From assembly GCA_017255395.1 (NCBI GenBank), contig JAFKDC010000001.1:1-64000 (forward strand): a DNA stretch of 64,000 bases. Reading direction: 5' to 3'. Positions 17,119 through 25,610 of this stretch are shown piece by piece. Under the pieces are notes generated by a model, which did no database searches, had not been told where the DNA came from, and saw only the letters and a list, made by a program, of their open reading frames with translations. This DNA is from Enemella evansiae (GTDB taxonomy: Bacteria > Pseudomonadota > Alphaproteobacteria > Rhodobacterales > Rhodobacteraceae). The position numbers and the translations under genes were made by a program. Numbering within the stretch: position 1 is the first letter of the stretch; each line of letters starts with the position of its first letter.

Positions 17119-17834
17119 ACCGTTGTCCCCGTCCTGGAGAGGAACCAGTCCGACAGCGTTTGGTCGCCGCGAATGGCGCCGGTGTCGCCGTCGGCGAGGA
17201 TCTGGCCCTGATGCAGCACCAGCAGGCGATCGCTGTCGCGCACCTCGTCCGTCAGGTGGGTCGCCCAGAGGACGCAAAGCCCCTGTTCCGCGAGGTCGTG
17301 CACATGCGCGGTGATGCCCGCCCGCGATTGCGCGTCGAGGCCCACGGTCGGCTCGTCCAGCAGAAGCACGCGGGGTAGGTGGATCAGCGCGCGGGCCAGT
17401 TCCGTCCGGCGCCGGTGGCCGCCGTTCAGCGCGCGCACCTTCTCGCCGGCGCGCTCCAGCATCGACAGCCGGTCCAGCGCCTCGTCGATCCGGGCCGTGG
17501 CTTCGCGGCGCGGCAATCCGTGCAGGGCCGCGAAATACATCAGGTTCTGGCGCACGGTCAGGTCCAGATCCAGCGTCGGCTGCTGGAACACCACGCCCAG
17601 CGCGGCCAACGCGCGGCGCGGCGCGTCCTTCAGGTCATGGCCTGCGACCGCGATCCGCCCCTCGGGCGCAACCAAGAGGCGGGTCAGCAGCGAGACCAGC
17701 GTCGACTTGCCCGCCCCGTTCGGCCCCAGCAGCGCGCAGAACCGGCCCGGTGCGAGGTCGAAGCCGACGCCCTTCAGCGCCTCTTTCGCCCCGTAGCGGA
17801 ACTTCAGGTTCTCGACGGTCAGTCCGGCGGTCAT
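17115..17834 (-). CDS. PedB/LutE-like ABC transporter ATPase, PQQ-alcohol system
   Basis: A 239-residue ABC ATPase: Walker A GPNGAGKST (about 37-45), Q-loop in VVFQQPTLD, a degenerate signature region (LNGGHRRRTELARAL in place of LSGGQ), Walker B VLLLDEPT and switch His in ATHLTDEV. It resembles the ATPase subfamily found with PQQ-dependent alcohol dehydrogenases. The ATG at 17834 has GGGGGAGG immediately upstream. It is coupled to the permease gene by an ATGA overlap, so the two form the transport motor. The altered signature motif is typical of this subfamily as far as I can judge and need not mean loss of function. Confidence 0.8.
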   Translation of the reverse strand: MTAGLTVENLKFRYGAKEALKGVGFDLAPGRFCALLGPNGAGKSTLVSLLTRLLVAPEGRIAVAGHDLKDAPRRALAALGVVFQQPTLDLDLTVRQNLMYFAALHGLPRREATARIDEALDRLSMLERAGEKVRALNGGHRRRTELARALIHLPRVLLLDEPTVGLDAQSRAGITAHVHDLAEQGLCVLWATHLTDEVRDSDRLLVLHQGQILADGDTGAIRGDQTLSDWFLSRTGTTV

Positions 17835-17895
17835 GGCCTCCCCCCTTCGGGCGACAGGGTGGCGGGTGACCGGGGGCGGGGCAAGCGGCGCATCC

Positions 17896-18489
17896 TCAGG
17901 CCTCCAGCGTGGCGGGCTGGCCCGACAGCGTAAGCACGCGGTCGGCGAGGCGGTCGGCCTCGGCCCTTGCATGGGTGACGAACAGCGTCGCGGGCCGGGT
18001 TTCGGCGATCAGGTCCTCGGTCAGGCCGATCATCTGCGCGGCCATCTCGGGGTCGAGCGAGACGAAGGGTTCGTCCATGATCAGGAAGGCCGGGCGCCCG
18101 GCGAAGGCCCGCGCCAGCGACAGCCGCCGCTGCTGGCCCAGCGACAACTGGCCGGGAAAGGCATCGCCCTTGCCCGCAAGGCCGACGCGCTCCAGCGCGG
18201 CTTCGGCTGCGGGTTTGTCGAGCCCCGGCTGGGTCAGGAGCAGGTTGTCCAGCGCCGAGCGCCACGGCAGCAGCGTCGGCTCCTGAAAGACGATGGCCAT
18301 GGCATCGGGGCGCTGCACCCTCCCCTGATAGTCGCCGTCGATCCCCGCCACGATCCGCAGAAGGGTGGACTTGCCGATCCCCGAGGGCCCGAGCAGCGCC
18401 ACCGTCTCGCCCGGCGCGACGTCGAAGCGCACGCGGCCCAGCACCTGCGTGTCCCCAAAGCGTTTCGAGGTGACGTCGACCGCGATCAC
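17896..18489 (-). CDS. NitT/TauT-type ABC transporter ATPase
   Basis: About 197 residues, short for the SsuB/TauB family: Walker A GPSGIGKST, Q-loop VFQEPTLLPW, signature LSLGQQRRLSLARAF and Walker B LIMDEPFVSLD. I place the start at a GTG (18489) that overlaps the permease stop (GTGA) and has GGAGG 5 nt upstream; the longer in-frame ATG at 18540 lies inside the permease gene. With the permease and binding protein upstream it makes a complete importer of the nitrate/sulfonate/taurine type. Substrate unknown. Confidence 0.82.
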   Translation of the reverse strand: MIAVDVTSKRFGDTQVLGRVRFDVAPGETVALLGPSGIGKSTLLRIVAGIDGDYQGRVQRPDAMAIVFQEPTLLPWRSALDNLLLTQPGLDKPAAEAALERVGLAGKGDAFPGQLSLGQQRRLSLARAFAGRPAFLIMDEPFVSLDPEMAAQMIGLTEDLIAETRPATLFVTHARAEADRLADRVLTLSGQPATLEA

Positions 18490-19238
18490 GCCTGCCTCCA
18501 GCGGCGCACGCGGCGCTCCCATGGTTGCAGGATCAGCCATTCGACCACCAGCATGACGGCGATGAAGGACAGGGCGTAGACCAGCACCATGGCCACGTCG
18601 AAAAGCTGGAAATAAAGGTGAATCTGGAAACCGACGCCCGAAGAGCGGCCAAGGAATTCCACCACAAGCACGATCTTCCAGATCACCGCGATCCCGGCCC
18701 GGGCCGCCCCGGTGATGAAGGGCGCAAGCTGCGGCAGGGTCACATGCCGGAACCGCGACAGGGCCGACATCCGGTAGACCCGCGCCATGGCGTCAAGGTT
18801 GGGGTCCAGCGCCCGCGCGCCCTCGCGCACCACCGTCGCGACGTTGGGGATCTTGTTGAGCGTCACGGCAAGAATCGCCGCCGTCTCGTTCAGCCCGATC
18901 CAAAGGTAGCACAGCACGATCAGGACCAGCGCGGGCAGGTTCAGGAAAATCACCAGCCACGGGTCGAGCCAGCGGTTCACCCGCTCGGACCGGCCCATGA
19001 CCAGCCCCAGCGCGATCCCCAGCCCCATGGCCAGCGCGAAGGCCCAGACGACGCGCAGCAGCGTCGCGCCAAGGTGATAGGGCAGTTCGCCCGAGGAAGC
19101 CTCGCGCAGGAAGGGCTGCACCAGCGCCCATGGCTGCGGCAGGATCTGCGGGTCGGCGGTCAGCCCCGCCGCCACGACCCAAAGCGCCAGCAGCCCGACA
19201 AGCGACAGGGCGGAAGTGCCCGCGTGGGTGTCGGTCAT
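18486..19238 (-). CDS. NitT/TauT-type ABC transporter permease
   Basis: A 250-residue inner-membrane protein with about six helices and the BPD_transp_1 coupling loop (EGARALDPNLDAMARVYRMS region, about 140-160). It sits between the substrate-binding protein (15 bp upstream) and the ATPase (4-bp overlap), so the three genes form one importer. Homologs carry taurine, sulfonates, nitrate or thiamine precursors; nothing in the permease tells which substrate is used here. Confidence 0.85.
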   Translation of the reverse strand: MTDTHAGTSALSLVGLLALWVVAAGLTADPQILPQPWALVQPFLREASSGELPYHLGATLLRVVWAFALAMGLGIALGLVMGRSERVNRWLDPWLVIFLNLPALVLIVLCYLWIGLNETAAILAVTLNKIPNVATVVREGARALDPNLDAMARVYRMSALSRFRHVTLPQLAPFITGAARAGIAVIWKIVLVVEFLGRSSGVGFQIHLYFQLFDVAMVLVYALSFIAVMLVVEWLILQPWERRVRRWRQA

Positions 19239-19253
19239 CGGGCTGTCCGTAGC

Positions 19254-20228
19254 TTATTGCACGTCGGCGAAGAGGCCGCCGGGGATCTCGGTGGCGTCGC
19301 CCACCAGTTCCTCGCCGCCCAACTCGTTCATCAGCGCCAGCATCTTGTTGGCGCCCTCGATGTCGACCGGCCCGCGCGCCGGGATGCCCGCGATCCAGTC
19401 AGCCTTGAGCGCTTCGAACTGCGCGTCGTTGTTCGCGTTCATCATCGGACGGATCGCCTCCCACGCGGCGTCATCGCTGGCGAGCAGGTCCTTGGCCTCG
19501 CGGCTGGCCTCGAAGAAGGCCTGCGCCAGCCCGGGGTTCTCGTCAAGGAAGCCCTGCTTGAAGTAGTAGCCCAGAAGCGGCGTATCGGTGTTCAGGCCCA
19601 GCGCCTTGCCCGCCTCTTCGACAGAGATCACCTCGACCATGCCCGAGGCCTTCATCTTGGCGAGGAAGTGCCAGAAGTTGATCGCGCCGTTCAATTCGCC
19701 CGACAGGCCGGACTTGAAGATCAGCGGCGGCGCGCCAAAGACCTGCTCGGTCTCGGCGGCGAGGTCCATACCGTACTCCTGCTGCGCATAGGCGCGCAGG
19801 ATCAGCCATGACTTGTCCAGCGGCCCACCCGCGATGCCCACCTTGCCCCCGGCAAGATCCTTCAGCGTCTCGACGCCGCTGTCAGCGGGCGCCAGAAGGC
19901 CACCAACGGCCTTGGAATAGGGAATGAATGTGTAGTCCTTGCCGCCCGCGTTCTGGCGCGCGACCCAGATCCAGTCCGCCACGGCCATGTCGGCCTCGCC
20001 GCCCTCGACGGCGACGCGGGTGGCACCGTTGTCGGCATAGGGCTGCATTTCCAGCGTGAAGCCGTGTTTCTCGTCCAGCCCGTTCTGGACGATGGTTTCC
20101 AGTTCCCAGTTGACGGTGCCGATCTTGAGCGTGGCGGCGCGGACCACCGGCAGATCCTGCGCGGCGACAGGCAGGGCCAGCGTCACCACCAGCGCGGCGG
20201 CACCGAGGCGCTTGATGAAATCGAGCAT
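19254..20228 (-). CDS. NitT/TauT-type ABC substrate-binding protein
   Basis: A 324-residue periplasmic protein with a signal peptide (cleavage after VAA, about residue 23) and the two-lobed NMT1/SsuA fold (TLKIGTVNWELETI, VGGLLAPADSGVETLKDLAGGKVGIAGGPLDKSW read as separate conserved turns). The start at 20228 has GGGGAGGA 5 nt upstream. It opens the importer operon after a 437-bp gap from the small periplasmic genes. Location inside a Ped/Lut-like locus suggests uptake of a compound used in quinoprotein metabolism, possibly a cofactor or metal-complex precursor; that is only an inference. Confidence 0.83.
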   Translation of the reverse strand: MLDFIKRLGAAALVVTLALPVAAQDLPVVRAATLKIGTVNWELETIVQNGLDEKHGFTLEMQPYADNGATRVAVEGGEADMAVADWIWVARQNAGGKDYTFIPYSKAVGGLLAPADSGVETLKDLAGGKVGIAGGPLDKSWLILRAYAQQEYGMDLAAETEQVFGAPPLIFKSGLSGELNGAINFWHFLAKMKASGMVEVISVEEAGKALGLNTDTPLLGYYFKQGFLDENPGLAQAFFEASREAKDLLASDDAAWEAIRPMMNANNDAQFEALKADWIAGIPARGPVDIEGANKMLALMNELGGEELVGDATEIPGGLFADVQ

Positions 20229-20665
20229 GTCTTTCCTCCCCTTTGGCGGCCGGGCGCTTGCGTTGGCCAGCCCTGTTTCACTCTAGTCTAAGGCCCGGGT
20301 GTGACGACCGAGCCTTTTGGATGAAGTCGACCCCGCGTCGGCGACGGGTCCGCACCGGTTCATCGACATGACGGACAGGGACCCCTCCGGCGCGCTGCCG
20401 GACTGGCCCGCGTCACAAGGCCCCCGGGTCCGCCGAGGGTCCCGGCTTGCGTCCCGACGTCTTCCGGCGCTGCGCAGGTGATCATGGCCAGCATCTCTTT
20501 GATCGGGCCATTGCTTTGTCTCCCCTCCTGCGCAGGGACCGCCTGCGCGGTCAACAGCCGGGCTGCGGTTGGCAACGGACAGAGCGGTTTTCGGGTCGAA
20601 ACCCGCTGTGAGGCCGGGCGCGGGAAAGATGCGGCGCGCGCCCGGTCACGGCTCACGAGGGCCGG
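20229..20665. other. 437-bp intergenic region before the importer operon
   Basis: No gene is supported here: open frames on both strands are Arg/Pro-rich and lack ribosome-binding sites. The right part should hold the end of the transcript from 23589 and the left part the promoter of the importer operon starting at 20228. A partial hairpin (AGCGGTTTTCGGG with GAAACCCGCT, about 20581-20607) could be a terminator. No clear operator was found. Confidence 0.5.
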
Positions 20666-20938
20666 TCATTCGGCGCGGCGGCCAACCTCGTTCAGGTCGG
20701 CGTCGAGCTCGATGTCGAACTGGTTGCCGCCCTTGCAGATCACGTCGTCAAGCTCGTAGCCGCCGTCGTCTTCCATCTCGATGTCGTCGGGGGCCATCTG
20801 GCATTCCATCTCGGTCAGCATCGCCATGATGGCATCGACGGTTTCCTGCGGGATCTCGTCCATGTCGCCGGAGTGGCTTTCGGCCCAGAGGGGCGCGGCA
20901 AGGGCGATGGCGGCAAGGGTGGTGGTCAGGCGTTTCAT
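20666..20938 (-). CDS. Small acidic periplasmic protein, PepSY-like
   Basis: A 90-residue protein with a signal peptide (residues 1-19, ending WAE or so). The acidic mature part has two cysteines (in EMECQM and VICKGG) and a C-terminal motif like PepSY repeats (YELDDVICKGGNQFDIELD region). PepSY-type proteins bind or inhibit periplasmic partners; many are found with redox enzymes. It lies 12 bp after the 20951-21391 gene in the operon from 23589. The high acidity could suit cation binding, but this is speculation. Confidence 0.6.
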   Translation of the reverse strand: MKRLTTTLAAIALAAPLWAESHSGDMDEIPQETVDAIMAMLTEMECQMAPDDIEMEDDGGYELDDVICKGGNQFDIELDADLNEVGRRAE

Positions 20939-20950
20939 GTCCGTGGTCCT

Positions 20951-21391
20951 TTACTGGATGGAAATCTTGATCTGCTGGGTATCACCGGTGCTGCCGGGGA
21001 TCTTCAGCACATGGGTGCCCGGCTTGATGGCGATGAAGGACATCTCGACCACGCCGGCCTTGTCGAACTCGATCGAATCGATGGCCATGGGGCGGATCTC
21101 GATGGAATTGATGACGATCTCGTTCATCCAGATCGCCCGGAAGAAGCTGGCGCCCTCGACCGCAAGCTCGGCAGAGCCGTCGGCGGTGATCACCAGCGTG
21201 TAGTAGGCGCCCGACTGAAGCTGCACGTCCTCGCCCAGCGGCTGACCCGAGGCCAGCGTCAGGGGGATGTCCTCACCCCGGTTGCAGGCGGCCAGCAGCC
21301 CGGCAAAGCCCAGGTCTTCGCACAGCGGCGCGGCCCCGGCGGGCGCGGCAAGGCCAAGGGCAAGGGCGGCGGCGGCAATCAATCGTTTCAT
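20951..21391 (-). CDS. Periplasmic beta-sandwich protein of unknown function
   Basis: A 146-residue protein with a signal peptide (residues 1-20, APAGAA) and two cysteines early in the mature region (C24, C36), probably a disulfide. The rest is beta-rich and ends with a strand pair (GTHVLKIPGSTGDTQQIKI region) as in cupredoxin-like or immunoglobulin-like folds, but the copper ligands of a cupredoxin are absent. It follows the beta-propeller gene by 24 bp and precedes the PepSY-like gene. Part of the Ped/Lut-like periplasmic set by context. Confidence 0.6.
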   Translation of the reverse strand: MKRLIAAAALALGLAAPAGAAPLCEDLGFAGLLAACNRGEDIPLTLASGQPLGEDVQLQSGAYYTLVITADGSAELAVEGASFFRAIWMNEIVINSIEIRPMAIDSIEFDKAGVVEMSFIAIKPGTHVLKIPGSTGDTQQIKISIQ

Positions 21392-21415
21392 CGGGGGTCT
21401 CCTTTGTCGTGGAAA

Positions 21416-22393
21416 TCAGGGGTCGGGCGTGACCACCACGCCCCAGGGTTGCTGGCCGACCTGCACGGACTTGATGGCCTTTTCCGCCTCGACGTCGATC
21501 ACGGTGATGTCGTTGGAATTGCCGTTGGTGGTCAGCAGGTATTTCTCGTCCGGGGTGAAGGCCAACTGCCAGACCCGCTGCCCGGTGATGATGTAGTCGA
21601 GCACCTCCAGCGTCTCGCCGTCGATCACCGCGACCCGGTTGGCCGGGCCAAGCGCCACGAAGACGCGGCTGCCGTCCTGCGTGACCTTCACACCGACGGG
21701 TTGCAGCCATTCCGGCAGCACGCCGGGCACCTCGAAAGAGATCTTCTCGACCAGCGTCGGCGCGCCGTCCTCGGCGATGTCCATGACCGACACGGTGCCA
21801 CCGATCTCGGAGGACACGTACAGCCGCGTGCCGTCCGCCGTATACTGCGCATAACGCGGGCGCTGGTCGACCAGCACGTTGTGCTTGATCGTATAGTCTG
21901 TCGTGTCGATGAAATGCGCCATGTTGGTGGTTTCCGACGTGTTCACCACCCAGCGCGCATCCGGCGACATGCCCATGCCCTCGGGCTCTACCCCCACGGG
22001 GACCTCTGCCAGCACGGTGCGGGTTTCGGTATCCGTCACGGTCACGAGGTTGTCGTCCTCGTTGGCGATGTACAGCCGCTTGCCCGAAGGTTCGATGATG
22101 AACAGTTCCGGGTCCGGCCCCGAGGGCAGGCTTTCCAGTTCCTCGTAGGTCTCGGTATCGAAGACCCGCACGAGGTTGTCATCCGAGGCACAGACATACA
22201 GCTTTGTCCCGTCCGGGGACAACGTGATCCCGCGCGGGCGGTTGCCGCCCTCGAATTCCTCGATCACCTCCCATGTGTCGGTGTCGACCACGGTGATCGT
22301 ATTGCCCCGCTCGTTCGACACGAAGGCCTTGTTGGCAAGCGCAGGGCTGGCGGTCAGGGCGACGAGGGCAAGGGCGGACAGGGCGGTTTTCAT
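21416..22393 (-). CDS. PQQ-system beta-propeller protein, PedA2/LutB-like
   Basis: About 325 residues: signal peptide (MKTALSALALVALTASPALA) followed by YVTN-type repeats of about 40 residues (GNTITVVDTDTWEV, DNLVRVFDTETYEE, DNLVTVTDTETRTV, ...) forming a seven-bladed propeller. It belongs to the family of beta-propellers linked to PQQ-dependent catabolism ABC systems. I prefer the ATG at 22393, which has GGAG 6 nt upstream; an ATG at 22405 overlaps the preceding stop. The protein is periplasmic and is expected to work with the substrate-binding protein encoded just upstream. Confidence 0.82.
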   Translation of the reverse strand: MKTALSALALVALTASPALANKAFVSNERGNTITVVDTDTWEVIEEFEGGNRPRGITLSPDGTKLYVCASDDNLVRVFDTETYEELESLPSGPDPELFIIEPSGKRLYIANEDDNLVTVTDTETRTVLAEVPVGVEPEGMGMSPDARWVVNTSETTNMAHFIDTTDYTIKHNVLVDQRPRYAQYTADGTRLYVSSEIGGTVSVMDIAEDGAPTLVEKISFEVPGVLPEWLQPVGVKVTQDGSRVFVALGPANRVAVIDGETLEVLDYIITGQRVWQLAFTPDEKYLLTTNGNSNDITVIDVEAEKAIKSVQVGQQPWGVVVTPDP

Positions 22394-22404
22394 CGCGGTC
22401 TCCA

Positions 22405-23589
22405 TCAGTTGAAGGCGGTGCAGGCGGATTCGGGACGATCGAGCCCCAGCGTGTCGAGCGGCGAGGTCTGGTGCAGAAAGCCCTCCTGCGGGCTGACGCT
22501 GACGGTGATCATGCCGTCATACAGCAGGATCGGCTGGCGCAGCTGGCCGTTCCAGTCGCGGAAGGTGACCTTTTGCCCCTTGAAGGCGGCCAGTTCGAAG
22601 GCGTCCGACAGCGCATAGGCGCGCATCTCGTCCGGGTCGACGGTATTGGCACGGGTCACGACCTCTCCGATCACGCGCAGGGCGAGCCATGTGTTGTAAT
22701 CCTCGGGGCGGACGCGGCGCAGGGTCAGTGCCTCGAAGCGGGTCTGGAACTGTGTCGCACCCCAGGCCTCGTGCGCGCCGTGAAAGCTGACCGGCTGCAG
22801 CCCGGCGGTGCCCATCGCGGGGCGCGGCGTCCAGAGGTGGAAAGGCACGTAATGGCCGAAGTAATCGGTGGCGTCGGCGATCATGACCACGTCGTGATCC
22901 TCGGCACCCTGAGTCTTGACCGGCAGTTGCTTCTGCACCTGAACGTGGCCCGAATCAGAGCGGCGCGACCCGCCGGTGTCCTCGATGGTGCGATCCTCGG
23001 TGATCGTGGCGCCGAACTTCCGCGCCGAACGGCGGAAGCTGTCGGCCAGCGCCACGTCGGCGGGGTTGGACCCGGCAAGCAGGAACCACTCGGGCCACTT
23101 CTTCCACACCGCGTATTGCGCCACCGCGTCGGTGAGCATCCCGTTCGACGGTGCCACATGCAGCAGGTTGGCGCGGCACTGGTCGTCGCGCAGGACGTTG
23201 TCCGGCGTCTGCGCGTTCAGCACCAGCGCCCCGGCCTCTGCCGCCCGATCGGTCAGCCGCAGCAGGTCGTCGCCGTCGGCCAGGACCACGACAAGGCGGA
23301 CGCCCTCGGACAGGAGCGTTTCCAGCGCGGCATCGGCCTCTTCCGGCGGCACCGCCACGGTCCGGGTATTGTAGGTATGGCCAAGGAAACCGCCGGTGGT
23401 GCCGTTGTCCTCATCCGCAAGCTGCGCCCCGGCAAAGCCAAGATCGTCCGGCCGGGCATCATAGCGCGACACCGGCAGAAGCCGCTGGTAGTCGACGCGC
23501 AGGACGGCGGCCTCGACCTCCAGCGCCCGCGCCTGTCCCGAGACGGCAAGGCAGAAGACTGCCGCCAGAAGCGTCATGATACGGGTCAA
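22405..23589 (-). CDS. PQQ-system ABC substrate-binding protein, PedA1/LutA-like
   Basis: About 394 residues: signal peptide (MTRIMTLLAAVFCLAVSGQARA) and a periplasmic binding fold of the Leu/Ile/Val type (ADEDNGTTGGFLG..., VVVLADGDDLL). It matches the substrate-binding family found with PQQ-dependent alcohol dehydrogenase ABC systems. A TTG at 23589 with GGAGG 5-6 nt upstream is the likely start; the first ATG (23577) lies too far from that site. First gene of the long minus-strand operon, 150 bp downstream of the CTCTTA-N5-TAAGAG palindrome. By analogy with PedA1A2BC and the lut genes, a role in lanthanide-dependent growth is possible. Confidence 0.8.
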   Translation of the reverse strand: MTRIMTLLAAVFCLAVSGQARALEVEAAVLRVDYQRLLPVSRYDARPDDLGFAGAQLADEDNGTTGGFLGHTYNTRTVAVPPEEADAALETLLSEGVRLVVVLADGDDLLRLTDRAAEAGALVLNAQTPDNVLRDDQCRANLLHVAPSNGMLTDAVAQYAVWKKWPEWFLLAGSNPADVALADSFRRSARKFGATITEDRTIEDTGGSRRSDSGHVQVQKQLPVKTQGAEDHDVVMIADATDYFGHYVPFHLWTPRPAMGTAGLQPVSFHGAHEAWGATQFQTRFEALTLRRVRPEDYNTWLALRVIGEVVTRANTVDPDEMRAYALSDAFELAAFKGQKVTFRDWNGQLRQPILLYDGMITVSVSPQEGFLHQTSPLDTLGLDRPESACTAFN

Positions 23590-24076
23590 GATGTCCTCCC
23601 ATGGCCCGGGCGGTCTCCGGGCTCCCCTTTTGGCAACGGGGCAAAAACCCTGGCCCGCAAGGCCATCCGGTTCACGCTCGGGTTGCTGCAATCGAGGGTA
23701 GAGAGGGCCGTGCGGCACGCGACTCTTAATTTCTAAGAGCAGGCCCGGGCGCCCGGGGGCGCCCTGTCTCCGGGCGTGTTGCGCGCCATCGGCGGGCCAA
23801 ACAGTCGGCATTGCGGCAAACCTCTGATTTACATGTACAAAGCACGCAAATTGGGCCTTCCGGTCGCCTGCCTGACCGCCCGTGCCAAGCCCCGGAAAAT
23901 GCGCCGTTTGACGCCAGTGCATACTTTGGTCGGCGTCGCGACAGGGGCGCTTGCGCTTGACCGCTTGGGGGCCGGTGCGAATGCTGACGGGACAGGAGGG
24001 CGTCGTGACATGCGACGCGCAGGACCGGGGCTGCGCAGGGCCGGACCCACGCGACGGACCCCGAGAGGGAGGAAAG
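23590..24076. other. 487-bp divergent promoter region
   Basis: No gene is supported between the PedA1/LutA-like gene (minus) and the MxaD-like gene (plus). The region contains a perfect palindrome at 23723-23739 and a relatively AT-rich stretch near 23800-23850 (ATTTACATGTACAAAG), either of which may be part of the two divergent promoters. It is the likely control point for both halves of the quinoprotein accessory locus. Confidence 0.6.
23723..23739. promoter_or_regulatory. Palindrome CTCTTA-N5-TAAGAG, candidate operator
   Basis: Perfect 6-bp inverted arms CTCTTA/TAAGAG around ATTTC, 134 bp upstream of the minus-strand operon start (23589) and 338 bp upstream of the MxaD-like gene. It stands out in a G+C-rich background and is repeated with one arm mismatch at 13485-13499. 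A dimeric regulator, perhaps one of the two response regulators in the window, could bind it; this is an inference. Confidence 0.45.
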
Positions 24077-24628
24077 ATGCAAAGACGACTGTTCATGATG
24101 GCCGCCGCGACGGCGCTGGCGCTGCCCTCGCTGGCGCTGGCCCATGGGCCGACCCGCCAGAAGGTGACCGTCACCGCAGAGGTCGCCGCCTCACCGGAAG
24201 AGGTCTGGGAGGTCATCGGCGACTTTCAGAACCTGACGTGGCACCCGGCGGTGGTGTCGCAGACCGGCGAGGGCGGCAACGAAATCGACGCCACGCGGGT
24301 GCTGCACCTGTCCGACCAGGGCGCCGACGGGCCGGTCATCTCGGAAGTGCTGTACAAGTACGACGCCGCCAAGATGACCTATTCCTACCGGATCACCGAG
24401 GTCGCGGTCGAGGTGCTGCCGGTGACCAACTATTCCAGCCACCTGACGGTGAAACCGTTGGACGGAGGCGGCTCGCTGATCGAATGGCGCGGCGCCTTCT
24501 ACCGTGGCTACCCCAACAACGACCCGCCAGAAGAGCTGAACGACGAGGCCGCCATTGCCGCCGTCACCGGCGTCTATCAGGCGGGGCTCGATGCCCTGAC
24601 AGAGCGGTTCGGTGCGGCGGGCAGCTAA
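24077..24628 (+). CDS. MxaD-like periplasmic SRPBCC protein
   Basis: A 183-residue protein with a signal peptide (MQRRLFMMAAATALALPSLALA) and a START/Bet v1-like (SRPBCC) domain, recognisable from VTAEVAASPEEVWEVIGDF and the C-terminal amphipathic helix. Exported SRPBCC proteins of this sort are MxaD homologs; MxaD helps electron transfer from methanol dehydrogenase to its cytochrome. GGAGG lies 4 nt upstream of the ATG. First gene of a plus-strand three-gene operon with a beta-propeller and a SoxYZ-like carrier. Confidence 0.8.
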   Translation: MQRRLFMMAAATALALPSLALAHGPTRQKVTVTAEVAASPEEVWEVIGDFQNLTWHPAVVSQTGEGGNEIDATRVLHLSDQGADGPVISEVLYKYDAAKMTYSYRITEVAVEVLPVTNYSSHLTVKPLDGGGSLIEWRGAFYRGYPNNDPPEELNDEAAIAAVTGVYQAGLDALTERFGAAGS

Positions 24629-25610
24629 GCGCGCCCGCGACGCGACACAGGCCGGACATCCGGGCGCGCGCCTCGTGGTCGGGTGGGGCATTGCGCTTGG
24701 CCTCTTGCTGGGCGCGGGCGCGGTCTCGGCAGAGCGTGCCTATGTCACCTGCCAGAATGGCGATGCGCTGGACGTGATCGACCTTGCTGGCGCGGCGGCA
24801 CCGCAACGCTGGACGGTGCCCGGCAAGCCCGCCGGGATCGCGGTCGGCGGGGGGCATGTCTACACCGTTGCACCCGATGCCAAGACGGTGCGCCGCCACG
24901 CCCCGGGCGGCACCGTCGCCGCAGAGGTCACGCTGGACGGCGGCCCCATCGGCACAGCGCTGGACGCGGCGCGCGGGCGGCTCTTCGTTTCCGACTGGTA
25001 CAATGCCCGGCTCTGGGTGCTGGACGCCTCAACGCTGGAAGAGCAGCGCGTGCTAGAGACCGGGGCGGCCCCGGCGGGCGTCGCCCTGTCGCGGGACGGG
25101 CGCTGGCTGGCCACGGCGGACCGGGACGCCGACCGCGTGTCGCTCTTCGACGCAGAAACGCTGAAGCTGCAACACGCCGTGACCGTCGGCACCCGGCCCT
25201 TTGGCCTGCGCTTCGGCCCCGGCGGCGGGCTTTTCGTGGGCAATGTCGGCAGCAACGACGTCTCTGTCGTCGATCCGGTGGCAGGCACCGTCACCGCGAC
25301 CATCCCGGTCGGCGAACGCCCCTATGGCGTGACCTTCACCCGCGACCGCGCCTTCGTCAGCAACCAGTACGAGAACACGGTCAGCGTCATCGACCTTGAG
25401 ACTCTGACGGAAATGGCCCGCGTCGAGGTCGGCGAATATCCCGAGGGCATCGACACCACGGCGGACGAGGCCCGCATCGTCGTGGCGAATTGGTTCGACA
25501 ACACCCTCTCGATCATCGACGCAAGCACCGCAGAGGTGCTAGAGTCTCATGACACCTGCGACGGCCCCCGCGCCTTTGGCAACTTTCTTTCTGGAGGAGG
25601 AAAGGAATGA
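24612..25610 (+). CDS. Second quinoprotein-associated beta-propeller
   Basis: About 332 residues: an N-terminal hydrophobic helix (about 20-40, ending AVSA) that may be a signal peptide with a long n-region, then seven YVTN-like blades (NGDALDVIDL, YNARLWVLDA, DADRVSLFDA, SNDVSVVDP, YENTVSVIDL, FDNTLSIIDA). It overlaps the MxaD-like gene by 17 bp and the carrier gene by 4 bp (ATGA), so all three are co-translated. The GTG at 24612 is the assigned start; a GTG nearer the hydrophobic helix is possible. The paralog at 21416 sits in the divergent operon. Confidence 0.75.
   Translation: MRRAAKRARDATQAGHPGARLVVGWGIALGLLLGAGAVSAERAYVTCQNGDALDVIDLAGAAAPQRWTVPGKPAGIAVGGGHVYTVAPDAKTVRRHAPGGTVAAEVTLDGGPIGTALDAARGRLFVSDWYNARLWVLDASTLEEQRVLETGAAPAGVALSRDGRWLATADRDADRVSLFDAETLKLQHAVTVGTRPFGLRFGPGGGLFVGNVGSNDVSVVDPVAGTVTATIPVGERPYGVTFTRDRAFVSNQYENTVSVIDLETLTEMARVEVGEYPEGIDTTADEARIVVANWFDNTLSIIDASTAEVLESHDTCDGPRAFGNFLSGGGKE

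Noticed and set aside
20360-20759. Possible small genes on both strands in the 20229-20665 gap
   Set aside because: Arg/Pro/Ser-rich low-complexity translations, no ribosome-binding site, no recognisable domain; one runs into the opposite-strand PepSY-like gene.
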